From: Panorpa germanica
Taxonomy: Eukaryota; Arthropoda; Insecta; Mecoptera; Panorpidae
Assembly: GCA_963678705.1 (NCBI GenBank)
Contig: OY783219.1
Span: forward strand, 14,384,001 to 14,448,000
Length of the DNA stretch: 64,000 bases
Direction of reading: 5' to 3'
The notes under the pieces were generated by a model, which was not told where the DNA came from, made no database searches, and saw nothing but the letters and a program-made list of their open reading frames with translations. Position numbers and translations under genes: made by a program. Below are positions 62,236 to 64,000 of this stretch, piece after piece; within the stretch, counting starts at the first letter, position 1; each line of letters starts with the position of its first letter.

Positions 62236-64000
62236 CGTAATTAGTTTTATTAGAAAAGAACATGCCTGAAATATGCTGGAATAGAAAAGACACTGAAGCA
62301 GTGCTTGATTGTGGCAGAAATTTCTTTATCGTTTAACGCAGGATCAGGGACAGTTCATTAGATTATCTAAAGGTAAGAGTCCAAATGTGCACAAGGTTCA
62401 GCAGTGGATGTATCGATGTCGCATCACTTAAATATTTAAAGTTTTGATTATATTGTAATTACCAATAATTAAATCTGGTACTAAACTGAAAAAAAAATAT
62501 ATTTATTTATTTCTGATTTATTTTTTATCTCATTGCCTTAGTTGGCGTTTCATAATTAATTAAATACGATTTATTACTCGTTAATAAAAAGTAACTTAAA
62601 TTAAGTAAGACAGAAATAAGGTAATGATTAGTATAAACTAGAACAAATTAACTCTTAATATTTAATAGATAAAATTATTGAAGATTTTTAAATTGATCAT
62701 CAATAACTTGAATGTTAGCTAAAAATTTAGCATTTTTTGACGCCAATTTTTTTTTTCATTAGCTACACGTTTTCTTTTAAATTTTCCGATTTATTTCATT
62801 TTTAATTTTAAATATAATATACTATATATGAAATAGTTGCCGCAATCAAATTCCCTGATATTTCTAGGTGCATTAAATTTCCTCATAATTCCCGGATTCC
62901 CAGGTTTTCCAGGTCAACAAAAAAGTCCCAGTCTCCCTTAAATGTTAATGAGCACTATTTAAAAAAATCTTTGATAAATCTGCAATAGAATAAAAAGAAC
63001 TAAAGTAAAATAAAAAAAGTAATTTTACATTTCCATGCAATTTCCTTAATTTTTAATTTATATAAAGTAATTTCATTATCAACGAATATAAAAAAATAAT
63101 CAAAACATTTGACTACAATTAAACGAAAAAAAATGTATAAAAGTGTGTTTGTATTTTTCAGCTAAAATAATACGTTTCCAATGACGCGAATCATATGTGG
63201 ATGTAATATAAAATAGAGTTGAAAATATAACGAGCTGAAACGACCCAATATCGCAATTTAATCACTGAGGAAATTGTATACACTTCGACTATAATTGCCC
63301 CCAGTTATTACTCATTAGTGTACAGTACAGGAACGGGGTTACGGGACAGGAGTAGGGGGTAGGAGTGAACGCTGCCTCTGCTCTGTTCGCTAAACTGGCT
63401 GGATGTACTCGTACAGATAGATAGAGATACATAACATAGTTGGGTGGGTATTGAACTGTGGATACTCTTTTCTATTGACTATTAAACCAACAGCGCAGAT
63501 TTTCTTTAAAATACTCTTGTTGAATTGACCTTTAGATATATGTTAGACACGTAAATACTGGTTGAAATTTTCTGCTTTTTTTTACACGTAAATTTGAAGA
63601 TTTGTAAAATATTTAAATAAAAGTTAATCATCCTTTTAAATGATTATGATATTTATATATCATAATAGGTTTTACAAATGCCTGCAAAATTGTCATCCGT
63701 TGTTTTGAATTTTTAATAATTTTCAGTGAAGTGCTCTGCAGCTTAATATTTATCAGATATATAAAATAATGTTATATACAAAAATTATAGGAAATTGAGC
63801 CCTCTATCATATTGATAATAACTGTTTTTACCATAGGGCCCTATGATAAGAAGATATTGCAAGGAAACCGTTTTTTTCTTAATGTCGGACGTCTTGTATG
63901 TTCTTCGATGGAAAAAACTTGAAATTTTAATTACAATATGTAAAGAAGGGCCTTATTATTTACTTCTGCTACTGTATTCTCATCTTTCTACGATAATGAT

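Larger units (their letters stand above)
52267..64000. other. Gene-free, transposon-rich stretch, probably KLF intron and flank
   Basis: No exon was recognised in 11.7 kb. It contains a hAT-type element (54018-54599), a Harbinger-like MITE (57954-58300), a palindromic element (59648-60328) and a stray MITE terminus (61688-61714). A GC-rich patch at 62150-62235 stands out and could be a first exon or promoter of the KLF gene. Confidence 0.55.

Overview
This is about 64 kb of AT-rich nuclear DNA from an insect. The evidence is short GT-AG introns, a ZAD C2H2 zinc-finger gene (an arthropod family), an insect-type Domino/SWR1 ATPase, an insect-type matrix metalloproteinase, and many small DNA trans­posons and non-LTR fragments. 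The ZAD gene suggests a holometabolous insect. One LINE fragment resembles elements I associate with Hymenoptera, but that is weak evidence. There are no CRISPR arrays, rRNA genes or intact tRNA genes.

Layout. 1-5.6 kb is intergenic, with a clean hAT insertion (1717-2769) and small repeats. Four minus-strand genes follow: ketohexokinase (5643-6886), a ZAD/C2H2 zinc-finger gene (7638-9592), the 3' four-fifths of WDR35/IFT121 (10001-14679), and, beyond a messy interval, a lone 5' exon of WDR92/DNAAF10 (17447-17689) that ends in a palindromic AT repeat. On the plus strand, 18771-29687 holds 21 exons of a Domino/SWR1 ATPase gene that lacks its second helicase half. A block of about 8.8 kb with 1.47-kb inverted arms (29746-38555) carries nested MITEs and three tRNA-Ser-like repeats. 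A minus-strand matrix metalloproteinase (38948-41541) and a plus-strand CFAP251/WDR66 gene (43626-47639) follow. The last 16 kb is transposon-rich and holds one KLF-type zinc-finger exon (52116-52266).

Main observation. Joining exons by splice sites and phase shows that five genes carry nonsense or frameshift lesions (ketohexokinase, ZAD zinc finger, WDR35, Domino, MMP) and three are truncated (WDR35 5', WDR92 3', Domino 3'). CFAP251, a sperm-flagellum/cilium component, is open for 875 codons over 17 exons. Either this is a decaying duplicated or non-recombining segment in which one flagellar gene is still under selection, or base-level assembly errors happen to have spared one gene. My own count is about a dozen lesions in roughly 11 kb of damaged coding sequence against none in 2.6 kb of CFAP251. 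That is suggestive but not decisive.

Three cilium or flagellum genes (WDR35, WDR92, CFAP251) lie in this window, but the sequence gives no evidence that they work as a linked unit.
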